This document shows positions 50,901 to 61,730 of a DNA stretch of 64,000 bases, piece after piece (position 1 is the stretch's first letter; the number at the start of each line of letters is the position of its first letter). The translations under genes were made by a program, and so were the position numbers. The notes under the pieces are model-generated. The model ran no database searches. It was not told the DNA's origin and was given only the letters and a program-made list of their open reading frames with translations. The stretch covers positions 10,829,661-10,893,660 of the forward strand of contig NC_053401.1 in assembly GCF_016859285.1 (NCBI RefSeq), read 5' to 3'. Source of the DNA: Xiphias gladius. Its lineage: Eukaryota; Chordata; Actinopteri; Istiophoriformes; Xiphiidae.

Positions 50901-53900
50901 CGAAACCCTGAGTTGCAAGCTCCGAGCTTAGCTGAGCAAAAACTCTCTCATTCCTCTGAGTTGATCTAAGCTGCTCCTGGACGCTCTCCTCTGCCCATCG
51001 GGTGAGCAACACTTTAACTTCATCAGATGTCCAAACAGCCCGCAACATGTCTGTTGAAAGCAACATAACCAAATTAATACAGTAACAGCTTTTAAAGTTG
51101 CCGATAGACCTTTTGTCACGCAGTTTTAAACAACATACCATTCACATGCTCATCTTCTGGTGATTTGGGTTGTGAGAGCACTGCAGATGAATCCACCACT
51201 GTAGAAGCCTCTCCATCAAGGCCAAGGACCCGATCTAAAATAGCAAACCAGCCACTTTTAACGTCCCTGTGTGGTTCCAATTCCTTGAGTTTTCTGTATT
51301 CATCTTTAAGGTTATTCACTTTAAGATTGCACTGCTGCGGCTTCTTTTTAAACCCAACCAAGGCGAGCTCATTGCTGAGGTACGTGAAGACTTGATTGTT
51401 TGCTGCTGTGGTGAGAAGCAGTTTCTGAATGTTTGGTTGTGCCCAGAGGGTCATCAGCACTTGGACTTCATCAGGCAACCACTGGCTTTCACCTGTGAAA
51501 GTACATATAAAATAAATCACACTGAATTTTAAAATATAGTGTCCAAATATTGATATTTAATGCAGACTATGACTCATTACAGGGCTCTTCATTCATCAAA
51601 CATGACTGAACCTTTGTTTTACCAGGTCAATTCTCCTCTCTTCACCGCCATTCAAAACGATTTTGCAAAAGTGACCTGGCCCTTCAACACTCACATTCAC
51701 CAGAGGAGCTGCATTCTAGCTCATTGTAATCAATGTGAATTTACCATACGAGGTTAACTCAGTCTGTAATGACTTCCAGGTTCAAACACAGGAATTATCA
51801 GTGAGATAACTCACAGGTTAAAATCACCAATACCGTGGCCTGTAAGGCTTCTCTGGTCTAGCAGAAGTATATAAAACAATCAATATACAACAATCTATCT
51901 CGTATTTTATCTCAATCAGATATTGTCATTCACGCTGATGTTTTTCTCTACTGTATATTATGGCCCAATAAATAACATGAGCTTGGGGATGAGGTTGGTT
52001 TCCCCCTCTTGTACATGGAAAGAAGCTGTTCCTGCACTGCACTGCTTATCCAAGGAAACACCAAGTCTTTAACTTCCTCGAGATTGCAGCTGACATATCC
52101 TCTAGCAGCACCTGCTGTAGAATTTTTGAAATTGCATAAATGAAAAAATGTATACAATAGAAACAATCAGACAGTAACAGATGCTAAACCTACATAGTTG
52201 GTTTGGTTGGTTAGTTGGTTTCTAGTTTTAATTTCCACTTACCATCGGTGTCCACATCTAGGACAGACTGTGACTGAGTGGGCAGGGAGGACCCTGTGGA
52301 GGACGGCTCTGTTGTTCTCGAACGTTTTGCTGCTGCAGCCTGGGAATTGAGGACGTCATCCATAATGGTAAACCATAAACTTGTACGGGTGATGTTGCTT
52401 CCACCCCTGTGTTGAGCATTTTTGATTCTCTTGTACTCCTGCTTCAGTTTTTTTATTTTCTCCCTGCACTTCTTTGGGGCTTTGTTGAATCCAAGTGATG
52501 CCAGTTTGGCGCTGAGGCGAGCGTAAACTTTATTATTCCTTACGTTGAGGAGAAGCTCTTCTTGAACAGCTGGATTTGCCCAAAGTGTCAACAATGCTTG
52601 GACCTCTTTAGTTGACCAACAGCACAAGGGAGTATCTGTGAAAGCAAAAGATCGTAATTTATCAAGTCATGAAAGTGGATAAACTATGTACATTTGAAGA
52701 ACGGAATGCATTTAACCTTTAATGCAGCAAATTCACAATTAAATATTGTGTTGTACTACCAGTTTAGTACACTTATTCTGCATAGCATTTAGTGTCTGGC
52801 CAATTAATCTAATTTGACTCATACTATATTTATTTAAAGACTTTATTAAGGTCCTTTTGAGAGAACTATAACATTCAAGTCATTGTCGAGTAACATGCTT
52901 CTGACTCTTCTTGTTTAGTCCTAATTATTACTTCAAAACAAACCAGCACTCAACATGAAAGGCCAGTGTTTTAGAATGAGGTACTACCAATTAATAAAAC
53001 TATTTTTTCTGTCACATAGGAATTATTAAAGAACTAGTGGTATAAAATTTGTTGTATAATAAGGCAACTTATAAAAGACAGTATGAGCTAAATATATTTA
53101 TTTCTTATCCTAAAATTAAATTCCGTAAGCTTGTCGACTACTTGCCTTTGACTGGCGCTTGCATTGCGGTGGAGGTCACTGTGGTGCTTGTGGAGGGACC
53201 GTCAACATCTGCCGGCGGAATGGAGCAGGCCCCTGGGCCTTGTGGGTTTTCTGCGGGTGCTGGAGCTCGTGTAGGGCAGGGTAAGTTAGTGTTGCTGAAG
53301 CCTCCAGGAATGTCCATCGTAGTGGGTAACGTTCCATATGCACTGATTTTCCTTACTAACACTAATATACCAGGCTGTGTGCCTCAACACATGCAATAAC
53401 ATTATCTATAATATTATTGCATACATACTTTTTAAGAAGCCAGTCCTATCAGCATTATTTTGAATTCAATTATCTTGTGTTTTTATAAGTTAACACATCA
53501 ACATTAGACACCCTGATGAGTGGGAATGGTGTTTTTACTGGGTATGTGATTAAAACATGACGAGACTCATTGTACAGTTTTTAAACCTACTGTTTGTGTT
53601 TACATGCCAGTAAACTGCAGGTAAATGCAAACAACTGCAACTGGTTGACAGTAATGTTTGTACGTGGCTCCTGACATACTTGCAAAAAACCCTGTTGAAA
53701 CATTAAACTAAGATGACCTTATTCTTACTGGAAAACCATGAAAATAAACTAAATATGATTTTTTTCCTATCAGAACAACAAAGACCACTTACCTGTTTCC
53801 GCATCTGAAATCATGACTTCAAGTATCACGGCGGGTGACTGTTCTGTGTCATTTGTCGCAGCTGGCCTTTCACTCATGATAGTGTTCATAGCCTCATACC

Positions 53901-54159
53901 ACCTGAAAGTCTTTCCAAAGGCCCCACTTCTCTCACTGTGTGTTTTAATTTTCCTGTATTCTTGTTTAAGCTTCTTTATCTTCTCTCTGCACTGCTTCGC
54001 CGAGCGACCCATTCCCATGGCGGCCAGTCTACGTGACACTTCCCGGTATACTTTCTCATTTCTAAATGATTCCTCCAGCTCACGCTGAATTTTCTCCTCT
54101 GACCACACGGCGATAAGCGCCTGAGTTTCTTCGTGAGACCAGTTCACCAGTGGCTCCAT
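44949..54159 (-). CDS. Gene A: predicted 4x Myb/SANT-like + TIN2-like N-terminal domain + C2H2 zinc-finger protein
   Basis: Exons, 5' to 3': 54159-53793, about 53259-53146, 52635-52243, 51492-51139, 51050-50664, 49801-49599, 49280-49173, 47908-47816, 47565-47455, 47236-47113, 46259-46020, 45814-44949. All junctions keep frame: 3,360 nt, 1,119 aa. Myb/SANT-like (trihelix) domains are at about 7-95, 168-255, 296-380 and 412-500, each with a W..EE/DEV..L...W start, N..V/YA.LS and a QC..KI..LK.EY core. Residues about 539-751 resemble the TIN2 N-terminal domain (AFAWQVVQSRNVAHYEKVEE; YGKQYEATLQALVWKF; LDSLLPIP). Then come an acidic linker (about 752-831) and one degenerate plus seven C2H2 fingers (about 880-1115), one shortened by two residues. 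Likely a nuclear DNA-binding protein. The second exon ends in a GC donor and its acceptor is the least certain boundary. An alternative view is two adjacent genes, but no poly(A) site or new start was evident between exons at 50664 and 49801. Confidence 0.82.
50664..54159 (-). other. Myb/SANT-like exon array of gene A
   Basis: Four intact exons (54159-53793, 52635-52243, 51492-51139, 51050-50664) each encode one trihelix-type DNA-binding domain. The three internal ones are phase 1 at both ends and multiples of 3 (393, 354 and 387 nt), so each can be skipped or duplicated without breaking the frame. A proline/serine-rich exon (about 53259-53146) and a truncated fifth copy (about 52111-51948) lie among them. 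This looks like serial exon duplication. The domains are of the MADF/Myb_DNA-bind_4 style and lack the telobox signature of TRF1/TRF2. Confidence 0.85.
51948..52111 (-). pseudogene. Truncated fifth Myb/SANT-like exon
   Basis: After an acceptor (CTACAGCAG| at 52112) in the same phase 1 as the other Myb exons, the frame reads EEVKDLVFPWISSAVQEQLL, clearly related to EVQALLTLWANPAVQEELLL of the exon upstream. It then diverges and stops at 51948 without the QC..KI..LK core and without a usable donor. If spliced in, it would truncate the protein. Confidence 0.65.
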
Positions 54160-54199
54160 TGTCTTTTCTGTCCTACTTGTTCTTCAAATGAGAGCAACT

Positions 54200-54300
54200 T
54201 TCAAGACATGGAGGATGTGGAATGTTTTGACATTTTTTCAAAATGGCGCCTCTTCCGCATCTCGCTTTCATGACGTCACGCCATCTGAGCCAATCAGATG
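54200..54300 (-). promoter_or_regulatory. Putative gene A promoter with CRE, CCAAT and YY1-like sites
   Basis: Within 140 bp upstream of the gene A ATG (54159) lie a perfect palindromic CRE TGACGTCA (54271-54278), CCAAT (54290-54294, plus orientation) and AAAATGGCGCC (54240-54250), which resembles a YY1 element. Local GC content is raised and no TATA box is seen. These sites suggest a TATA-less housekeeping promoter. Binding is inferred from motifs only. Confidence 0.5.
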
Positions 54301-54309
54301 GCCGTTGCT

Positions 54310-56224
54310 TAGATAAGGCTCGGATGAGGGCGGAGACGGCTGGTTCCTACCCGGAACCGTGAGGACGAGCCAGAATGATGATAGAAACAGTTTGGTTCGC
54401 GTAGTGGGGCCAAAGCGTACTATATCTGGCCTGTGGAAATGTGCCATTATACGCCGAACTGGTCCTGCATGTCCCCTACTAATGGACGAAAGCTATCGGC
54501 ACGACATTTGTCAACACTTCGTTACTGTTAAGTCACAAACAAGGAAAAGGTCGAGCCCACGTTCACGCTTTATATTTTCGCGGTTTCTTAGCGTGTGGCA
54601 CCTTTGACCACATCTGTTATCTTGACTGGCTACCGGTGACGCTGTGTAATCTAATGCGTAACATTAAGTACAATTATTCAAGTACTGTACTTAAGCACAA
54701 ATTTTAGCTTCTTGAGTATTTCCATTTCATGCTGCTTACTTGTAGTTCTCTAAAATTCAGGAGGAACTAGCGTTGTGCTCTTTTCTCCACTACATTTGAC
54801 AGCTGTACTTGAAAATTTAAGATTTATACAAACATAAGTTGAGCTTATAAAGTACGATAAATTATAATAAATTTAACTACCCAATAGTATAAAATAGTTA
54901 CATAAAAATGAGCTCCAGCTCGTCCAACTACAAGATGCTGCTTACATATTAATGACACCAATAATCCACTTTCCTCATTACAAGCACTTTTACGTGATTT
55001 CTAATATTACTTACAAACTTCAATATAGGACTTGGCAGTACTGCTATCTCCACTTGAGTTAAAGGGTCAGAATGTTTTCTACACCACTGTTGACTAAAAA
55101 TAAACCCATTTTTAAGTCCCATAAAAAACAAACCGTTAGAAAACATTTCTTTGCTTAGAGTATTTATTTTTTCTGTAGAACATCAAAAACAAAAAATACT
55201 GAGAACAGGTACATTACTTTGTAGTTTATATACAAGGCTGCTTACAATAGGATAAGTAAAGGAAAGATAAGATTCACAGCACAATCTCATCACACAATTG
55301 CATATGGTTAAATGATTCTTTTGCTCAACCTAAATTGAAATTCTCAATGTTTTCTTGTGTTAATTCAACACAGATAGAGCAATAAAACTGCATCTACTGC
55401 TGGAAAAAAAGTGAAATCCTAACAAACATAAACCAGCCTATTTTCAATCTAAAACAAAAGCAGAGTTGTAATGTGTACACTTCAGGGTTACATATAAAAG
55501 CGTGTGGTGAAAGTAGTTTTGAATCACTACAATATCCACAAGGATACCGTAACAAAGTTAAATGTTTCCTAGTGACAATACAACATTTTATTACACAGCA
55601 GACAAATCATCTACAGTCACATGCATTGAAATACTTTTGTTTACATGATGTCAATGTCTTAAATGTTTGCTATACTAAGGTAGCCTCTTTAAAAGCATGA
55701 CGTTTGGAAAATTTTTTTGCTTCAACTTTCAAAACCCATCACTCATTGTAAAGAAAATGATTATCAACAATTAACAACTCCACAATATACCAAAAAAATT
55801 ATCAAAATGCTCTGTTGCCTTCTTACTGTTCTCAAAATGTGATAGCTTAACACTACCTTAACTAATTTTGTCAGATCACCTAATTATATGACGAACAGCA
55901 TAGTAAAACGATGGACTTTATTAGTAGAGATGCTCCAGCTGGATGATTTGGAGCCGGCTAATACCCATTATAACTGGGATTGGTAGTCTTTAAATTCAAT
56001 GATCAGAAAAAAAATTATCATTACATCATTCAACATGTGTTTTCACTACCCAAACCATCATGTTGATGGTGATCACCACCACAAGGAAACAAGTCAAACT
56101 TTGAAAATTACATGGTTCAAGGGTTCACTTATGTGGTGGCCTTCTGGACAAGCCTATTTTCATTGCTTCAGTGATCAGCATCAGCCCTGATCAGAGCTAT
56201 TTAATACAAAATATGTTTCTTTGA
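54310..56224. other. Spacer between genes A and B, including the probable gene B 3' UTR
   Basis: The right part should contain the gene B 3' UTR. Minus-strand poly(A)-like hexamers occur near 56,200 (ATTAAA) and 55,917 (AATAAA), but none can be chosen with confidence. The plus-strand frame at 54359-54607, just beyond the gene A promoter, has no family resemblance. No other exon was seen. Confidence 0.4.
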
Positions 56225-59200
56225 TTAATAATCATCACTGCCCTCGTCTTCCTCATCATATTTCCTCTTGATGGAGTGCTTCTTATGCTTACCCCTGTGC
56301 CTCCGTTTACCTGAGAAGTCAGGATTAGCGTCCCTCGTATGTATCTGCTCGTGCTTCTTCAGAAGGCCGGGGACAGAGAATCCCTTCCCGCACGTGTCAC
56401 ACGTCCAGGGCTTCTTGCACGTATGAGTCCTTTTGTGGACGTTCAGATGGGATGCAAGCTTGTAGGTTTTCCCGCACACGTCGCAGCTGAAGGGTCGCTC
56501 GTTGGTGTGTAACCTGATGTGAACCTTCAGATTCCCGACCTGAGTGAAGCTCTTGTCACATATGGAGCATCGGTAGGGTCTCTCTCTGGTGTGGATCCTC
56601 AGGTGAACCCTCAGGCAGTACTTACTGGAGAACTTCTTTTGGCAGACCGGGCACGGGATCTTAGCTTTGGGCACGTGGTCTTGCTGGTGCCTCTTCAGGT
56701 CAGACAAATAGACGAAGGTCTTTCCGCACTGAGAGCAGAGATACTGGCGATCACCAATGTGGTAGCCCATGTGTCTCTTCAGCAAGCTGGGGACGAGGAA
56801 TCTCTTCCCACAACGCTCACACATGTGAGGACGATCTCTGGTGTGCCAGCGCTCGTGGTTTGACAGCTTGAAAGCCGTTGGGAAGCTTTTGTTGCAGTGC
56901 TTGCAGGGGAAAGTCATCTGGCTCGTGTGGCACTCCATGTGTCTTTTGAAGTAGGTGGACTGCGTGAAGCCCTTGTTGCAGATGTTGCAGTAGAAGGGCT
57001 TTTGGCCGCTGTGGGCGAGCATGTGTTTTGTCAAGCTCTGCAGTTTGGTGAAACACTTGCCGCATTGTCCACAGGCATAAGGACGCGTCGTGCTGTGGGT
57101 CTTCAGGTGGTTGTTGAGGAACGCCTGTGTTCGGAAACTTTTGTTGCATGCTGTGCACATGAAAGGCTTTTCTCCTGTATGAATGCGCTCATGGTCCATT
57201 AGCTTGGACTGATAAGGGAAGCTCTTATCGCACACACTGCAAGTAAATCTGTCGGCTGGAGGCCTAATTTGCTTTTTTCTTCTCATGCTTGGCTTCGTGT
57301 CGTCTCCTGCACTGAGACTGGCCGGAGGAAGAGGTGGCAAGGCTGGGAGTGAGAGCGAGTTAGTGGCAATCTGTGACACCCACTGATGCAATGTGACTCG
57401 TTGAGTGTGGGGCTTTTGGCCATCTTTAGTTGCTGCACTGCCTGCATTCGGTAAGGTGGAGGTAGGTTTGATCGGCACTTGAACTACCCTGAAAGGGATT
57501 GATTTCAAGGGCAGTTGCTGTGCTTCTGGTTTCTCAAGTATTTCTGGTGCTTCATCTTCTCCTCTGCTTTGTAGAGTCGTAGCAGACTGTTCCTGTGTGG
57601 AACTCTTCTCCTGCACCACATTTTCCCTCTGAGCTGTTGTTGTGACACTCGTTTCTTTTGCAGCACCGCCATCACCCATTTTATCACTGCATCGCCCTCT
57701 TCGCTGTTGTCTAGCAGCAGGGTTCGCTGGGCTGTCGGAGTCATCTGACATCACTCCTAAGTCTTCAGTGTCACTGAGGGAGGCTGGGCTTCTTTCGATG
57801 ACGGTGTCCTCTAATCGTTTTGGTGGTTCTGGTGGTGGTGGTGGTGGTGGTGGTGGTTCTACTAGTTTGGGCCGGAAGGCGAGTGAAGAGAGTACGCAGT
57901 CGCCCACTGATGACGAGATGGTAGCTGCACAAAAAGAAAGGGCTTTGTAAAATGTCTTCTTGACTGTATTTAATGATTTACAGTTTTCAACAAGTTTAAC
58001 CACCTGTGCATCTGTCTACTGTCTTGTCTACCTTGTTAGCACAAAAGACTTTTGGTATAGGCTGATATATATATATATAATTTTATTACTAGGGAAGCAT
58101 CTCTTTTTTTCTTTATTTCATCATATCTTTATACAAAACCACTTAAAATATACCTTTAACACCAAGCAGTCCTTTGGCCTGCTGGTGTAGGAGAAGCGTC
58201 TTCAGGTCCCCGGGGTCGGGGATAAAGCCTCCACACGCCTCCAGGACAGTGGGCTCGGTTGAGATCATGGCACCGAGCTGAAGTTGTGAGGCGAGAAATG
58301 GAAGTAAATTAATACATTTGCAGTGCAGTTTTGATTGTTTGTTGTATTGTATGTTTCTCTTTCCATCGTCCAACATCAAATATCTTTGTATAAAATGAAT
58401 GTACATGGTATCACTTCAGAAAGCTTTCACCTGCTGTTTTATAAGGCTTTGTGTAACAGCTAACCTATGTGTAATATATCCAAAATGAAATCCTGAATCC
58501 AGTTCCTGAAAGGTCTAAAAATAGCTTTAACTATAGTCTGTAAACTATATTAAATACAGTTTTCAAGGCCTTAAAATGTCTGGAAGAGGTCCAGTCTCAA
58601 AGAGACTTTACTTTGAATTCTTACTTTGGTTTAATTTATTTAGCATACTTAATCTATTTAGCCTACATATAAATTGTAGAAATTGGTTTGATGCTACATT
58701 CCAAAAAAGATCAGAAATGTCAAGAGAAGTCTGGAATTTAATGAGTCTTTGCAGACACTTTAAAAATGTGCCCAGATATTATAAAGTGTGTTAAATAATT
58801 ACAGTAATTATAGTAATATCCTGTTTTTGTTTTGGCATGTCAATTAAGATCAACTACAAAGCACCCGTGGGGCCTGGAGGAAAGATGCTGTAGTTCCTGT
58901 TTCCAGCCAGCAGTCCACCCTGATGTGACTGCCCCCAGAGTCAAACACCCAGTGACAGTACACGCGCATACCTGGGACAGATTGGGAACAGGAAGAAGCT
59001 GCTCAAGCTTGCACACCAGACCTGCAGTCAGAGCCTGCAGCGCTGTGTCAAACTTTGTACCGTACTGAACAGGGAACACCTCCTGCAGAGAGAGAAATGT
59101 GTAGGGGTTTAACAGCACTGTGACTTTAAAATTATGAGGGCCAAACACTTTACACAAAATGAGAGTAACATGAATTAAGGTGTCTTAGCGCCACATGCAC

Positions 59201-61524
59201 TGTGTTTTAATGCAGCTGAATTCTCTGTATAGTTCTCCTCATTTACATATTTTTCTATTTCTACTGGCAGACAGTGGAGCGATTGTGAAATCTGACCAGA
59301 TGTGTGTTGTGCTGTGAAATAGACTATGCTGACGACGTTAGAAGCAGCACAAGGTTGTCATATTCAAGTACAGCCACAAAGCATCTATTACCACATTTAA
59401 ATGAGCTGCAAGTGTGGAATGAATGGCTTTGTGTGATGAACACCCATGACCGTCTAATAACACATTAAGATGGATGGGGATACCTGGAAGAAGCGCTTCC
59501 TTTCAGTAGGGTTTTTAAGCAGATTCTGGACCAGCACCATGAAGTTTGTTTGAGATTTCTCCACTTCTGAGTCCTTCTGTAACACAGGAAATACTAAAAG
59601 TCAGATTTAATTCTAGATTTGAATCTGTCATAAACACTCAAAACTGGTACAACTGTTTTATGTTTCTCAGGAATAAAAAGTTTGAATTCTTACCCCTGAA
59701 GATGCAGAGACCTTCAACTTGTTTATGAGAGTCTGAATTGCTCGAGAATCTGGTGGCCCCTCCTTGTGAAGCAATTCCAAAATGATCTACAGTACAAGAC
59801 ACAGATTATCCTCATCAGAAATGTCAAAAACTAGCAAAAAAAGAGTGTAACTGCTGGGATATATAGTACAAGATCACACACTGCAATGTTTTTGTAAATA
59901 ATCTCTTTCTTTTTTTCTCAAACACAATATCAACTCATTCCGCAAAACAAATGAGGTCTTCAATTTCATTCTAGGAGAGAGGGAGTAAAGCCGTAAGGTC
60001 AAATGCTCTTTTTGTTCTTGATGTGTGTGATTTGTAATACGAAGCATATGGAGTTTCATCAGCATGGTGTGGTGTGAGCATCCACTTTGATGTTCAGTAA
60101 CCTTAAGAAAGAAATCTGGAGGAACGAATGCCAGTTTAGAAGCCTGGAGAGCACACAACCTCACCGGCTGAGAGTGACACCGAGCCTCGACATTTGCAAG
60201 TGTGGATCACTGATGGGTTTAATCTCCATCCAGTCGGATGCACTGTTTTGCTATCTGTTGCTTACATAAAGTACATTATATTATTGGCTGTGTGCACACG
60301 ACAGATGAAACTCACCCTTGCTCTCAACCCCAGGATGAGCTGGGCAGTCTGCTTGAAACTCATGAGCTCAGGAACCGTTTGCGTCACCATGGTCACAAAC
60401 TCCTCCACTTTCCCATACTGCTTCACGTTTCGCTGCCGTATGATTTGCCATATGTACGAATATGTCAGCTGCAGAGGGGAGGCCAGTAAGCGAAGGGAGG
60501 CAAGGGGAAGGGCGCCTCCAACACCTGTTAAGAACAAGAAGTCAAAGGGAGTTTGGAAACGGTTACATTTATAAGTTGGCACTAGTTAACACATTTTTAA
60601 ACCAAGTATGTGTGGTGATTTTAGGCATCAGAACACCACACTCGGCAACCCCGCCAATAATGTTAGAAATGGTTGAGTCTTTCAAGTACTTGAGCACTAT
60701 GACTTACAGTAAGTTAGCCTGTAACAGTAATACCAGCATGATCTGTATGAAAAACCCAGCAGGGTCTTTTTGTGTGGAGAAACTGGCCAACTCTTACATC
60801 AACAGATCTTTGATAGATTTATGGATCGGTTATTGAATCGGTACATTTGTTCAATAGTCTTTTATATATTTATACGATGTGTGCTTTGTGTTGTCTCCTG
60901 TGTTTGTGTTTCAGTACAAGCTTGTCCACACAATAAAAGGTAACCGGTACAATGTAAATCTTCCCCTCTTATCAGCGTTGTGATAATTGGTTTGTGTGTT
61001 TACGCCAACAGCAAAATCTGGTTTCAGGGGGTAGGGGGCGGTGCAGTGCTAAAGACACGGTTCGATCGCTGCCGAGGGTTTGAAAGCGTGTTGTGCACGT
61101 TTGCGTGTGCGTGTGCAGTCGTGAAGAGAATGAGCGCCAAAATGCAGCCGAGTTAAAGTCAAACTTTAAGCAGCTGGAGCAGGCAGTAGAGCTTTGCTTA
61201 GGGGAGTTATCACACTTAATATTACAAAATGCCACGGCCGATCAGTGCATCCGGAAGACGGATGATTTCATTCGAAATTAAACAGCCTTGGTCAGTCCTC
61301 GCTAAACCTAATTAGCTCACTAACTACCATATTTAGCCCCAAAATAGCCGAACAGACTTAGCTACATGCATGCCGACCAGCGATTAAAGAGCAAGCAGTC
61401 AGGTTACTGCCACAGATGGCACATGTTGCATCTTATTTTCTGACCAACGTTCTCGGCGGCAGCTGCTGTTAGCTTGCTAACGTTAGCTTAGCAACTTACC
61501 TGTAGTATCAGACCGTTTCCCCAT
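56225..61524 (-). CDS. Gene B: TIN2-like N-terminal domain + 11 C2H2 zinc fingers
   Basis: Exons, 5' to 3': 61524-61500 (ATG), 60524-60316, 59786-59694, 59576-59484, 59082-58972, 58277-58154, 57924-56225. They total 2,355 nt, 784 aa, all junctions in frame; an in-frame stop lies upstream of the ATG. Residues about 9-218 resemble the TIN2 N-terminal TRFH-like domain (YIWQIIRQRNVKQYGKVEEF; QYGTKFDTALQALTAGLVCK; LEQLLPVP). A poly-Pro run and an acidic, Ser-rich linker (about 220-440) follow. Eleven tandem C2H2 fingers span about 445-753, starting at FTCSVCDKSFPYQSKLMDH, with TGEKPF-type linkers partly replaced. A basic then acidic tail (RRHRGKHKKHSIKRKYDEED) closes the protein. Probable nuclear DNA-binding regulator, target unknown. 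Gene A has the matching exon series, so the two are tandem paralogues; gene B lacks the Myb exons. Confidence 0.92.
57822..57859. repeat. (GGT)n microsatellite encoding a proline run in gene B
   Basis: About nine to ten GGT units on the plus strand read as CCA/CCG-type proline codons on the coding strand, giving a run of about ten prolines in the linker of gene B, early in the last exon. Repeat length may vary between alleles without shifting the frame. Confidence 0.9.
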
Positions 61525-61730
61525 TCTTTGCTCAGGATGTGTCGCTAATTTATGAGTTAATCAACCGACTACGCCGCAATAGGATGACAGTGTTGCAGTT
61601 TACCAGGAAATATAATGTTAAAAAGTATTTAACCGTCTTTCTCCCTAACGTCAAGCCAGGAAGAATAATGGCGACCGCTGTGTAGCGGCTTTCCAAAACA
61701 AAAGTCTGAGTGCTTCCGGCGGATGTTTCT
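61525..61730 (-). promoter_or_regulatory. Putative gene B 5' UTR and promoter
   Basis: Directly upstream of the gene B ATG, the interval contains an ETS-like CTTCCGGC at about 61,711 (plus orientation) and AATAATGGCGAC near 61,664 resembling a YY1 element. No TATA box is clear. It is weakly comparable to the gene A promoter, which also has an ATGGCG site on the plus strand. Confidence 0.4.

Noticed and set aside
44949-54159. Telomere-type (telobox) Myb identity for the gene A Myb domains
   Set aside because: The domains are trihelix/MADF-like and show no telobox signature, so a TRF1/TRF2-like DNA specificity is not supported.
56519-57202. Plus-strand open frames of about 100 codons opposite the gene B fingers
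   Set aside because: Antisense shadows produced by the regular C2H2 repeat; no independent support.
61045-61085. tRNA/SINE-like B-box text GGTTCGATCGC
   Set aside because: No matching A box, no cloverleaf and no anticodon arm could be found around it.
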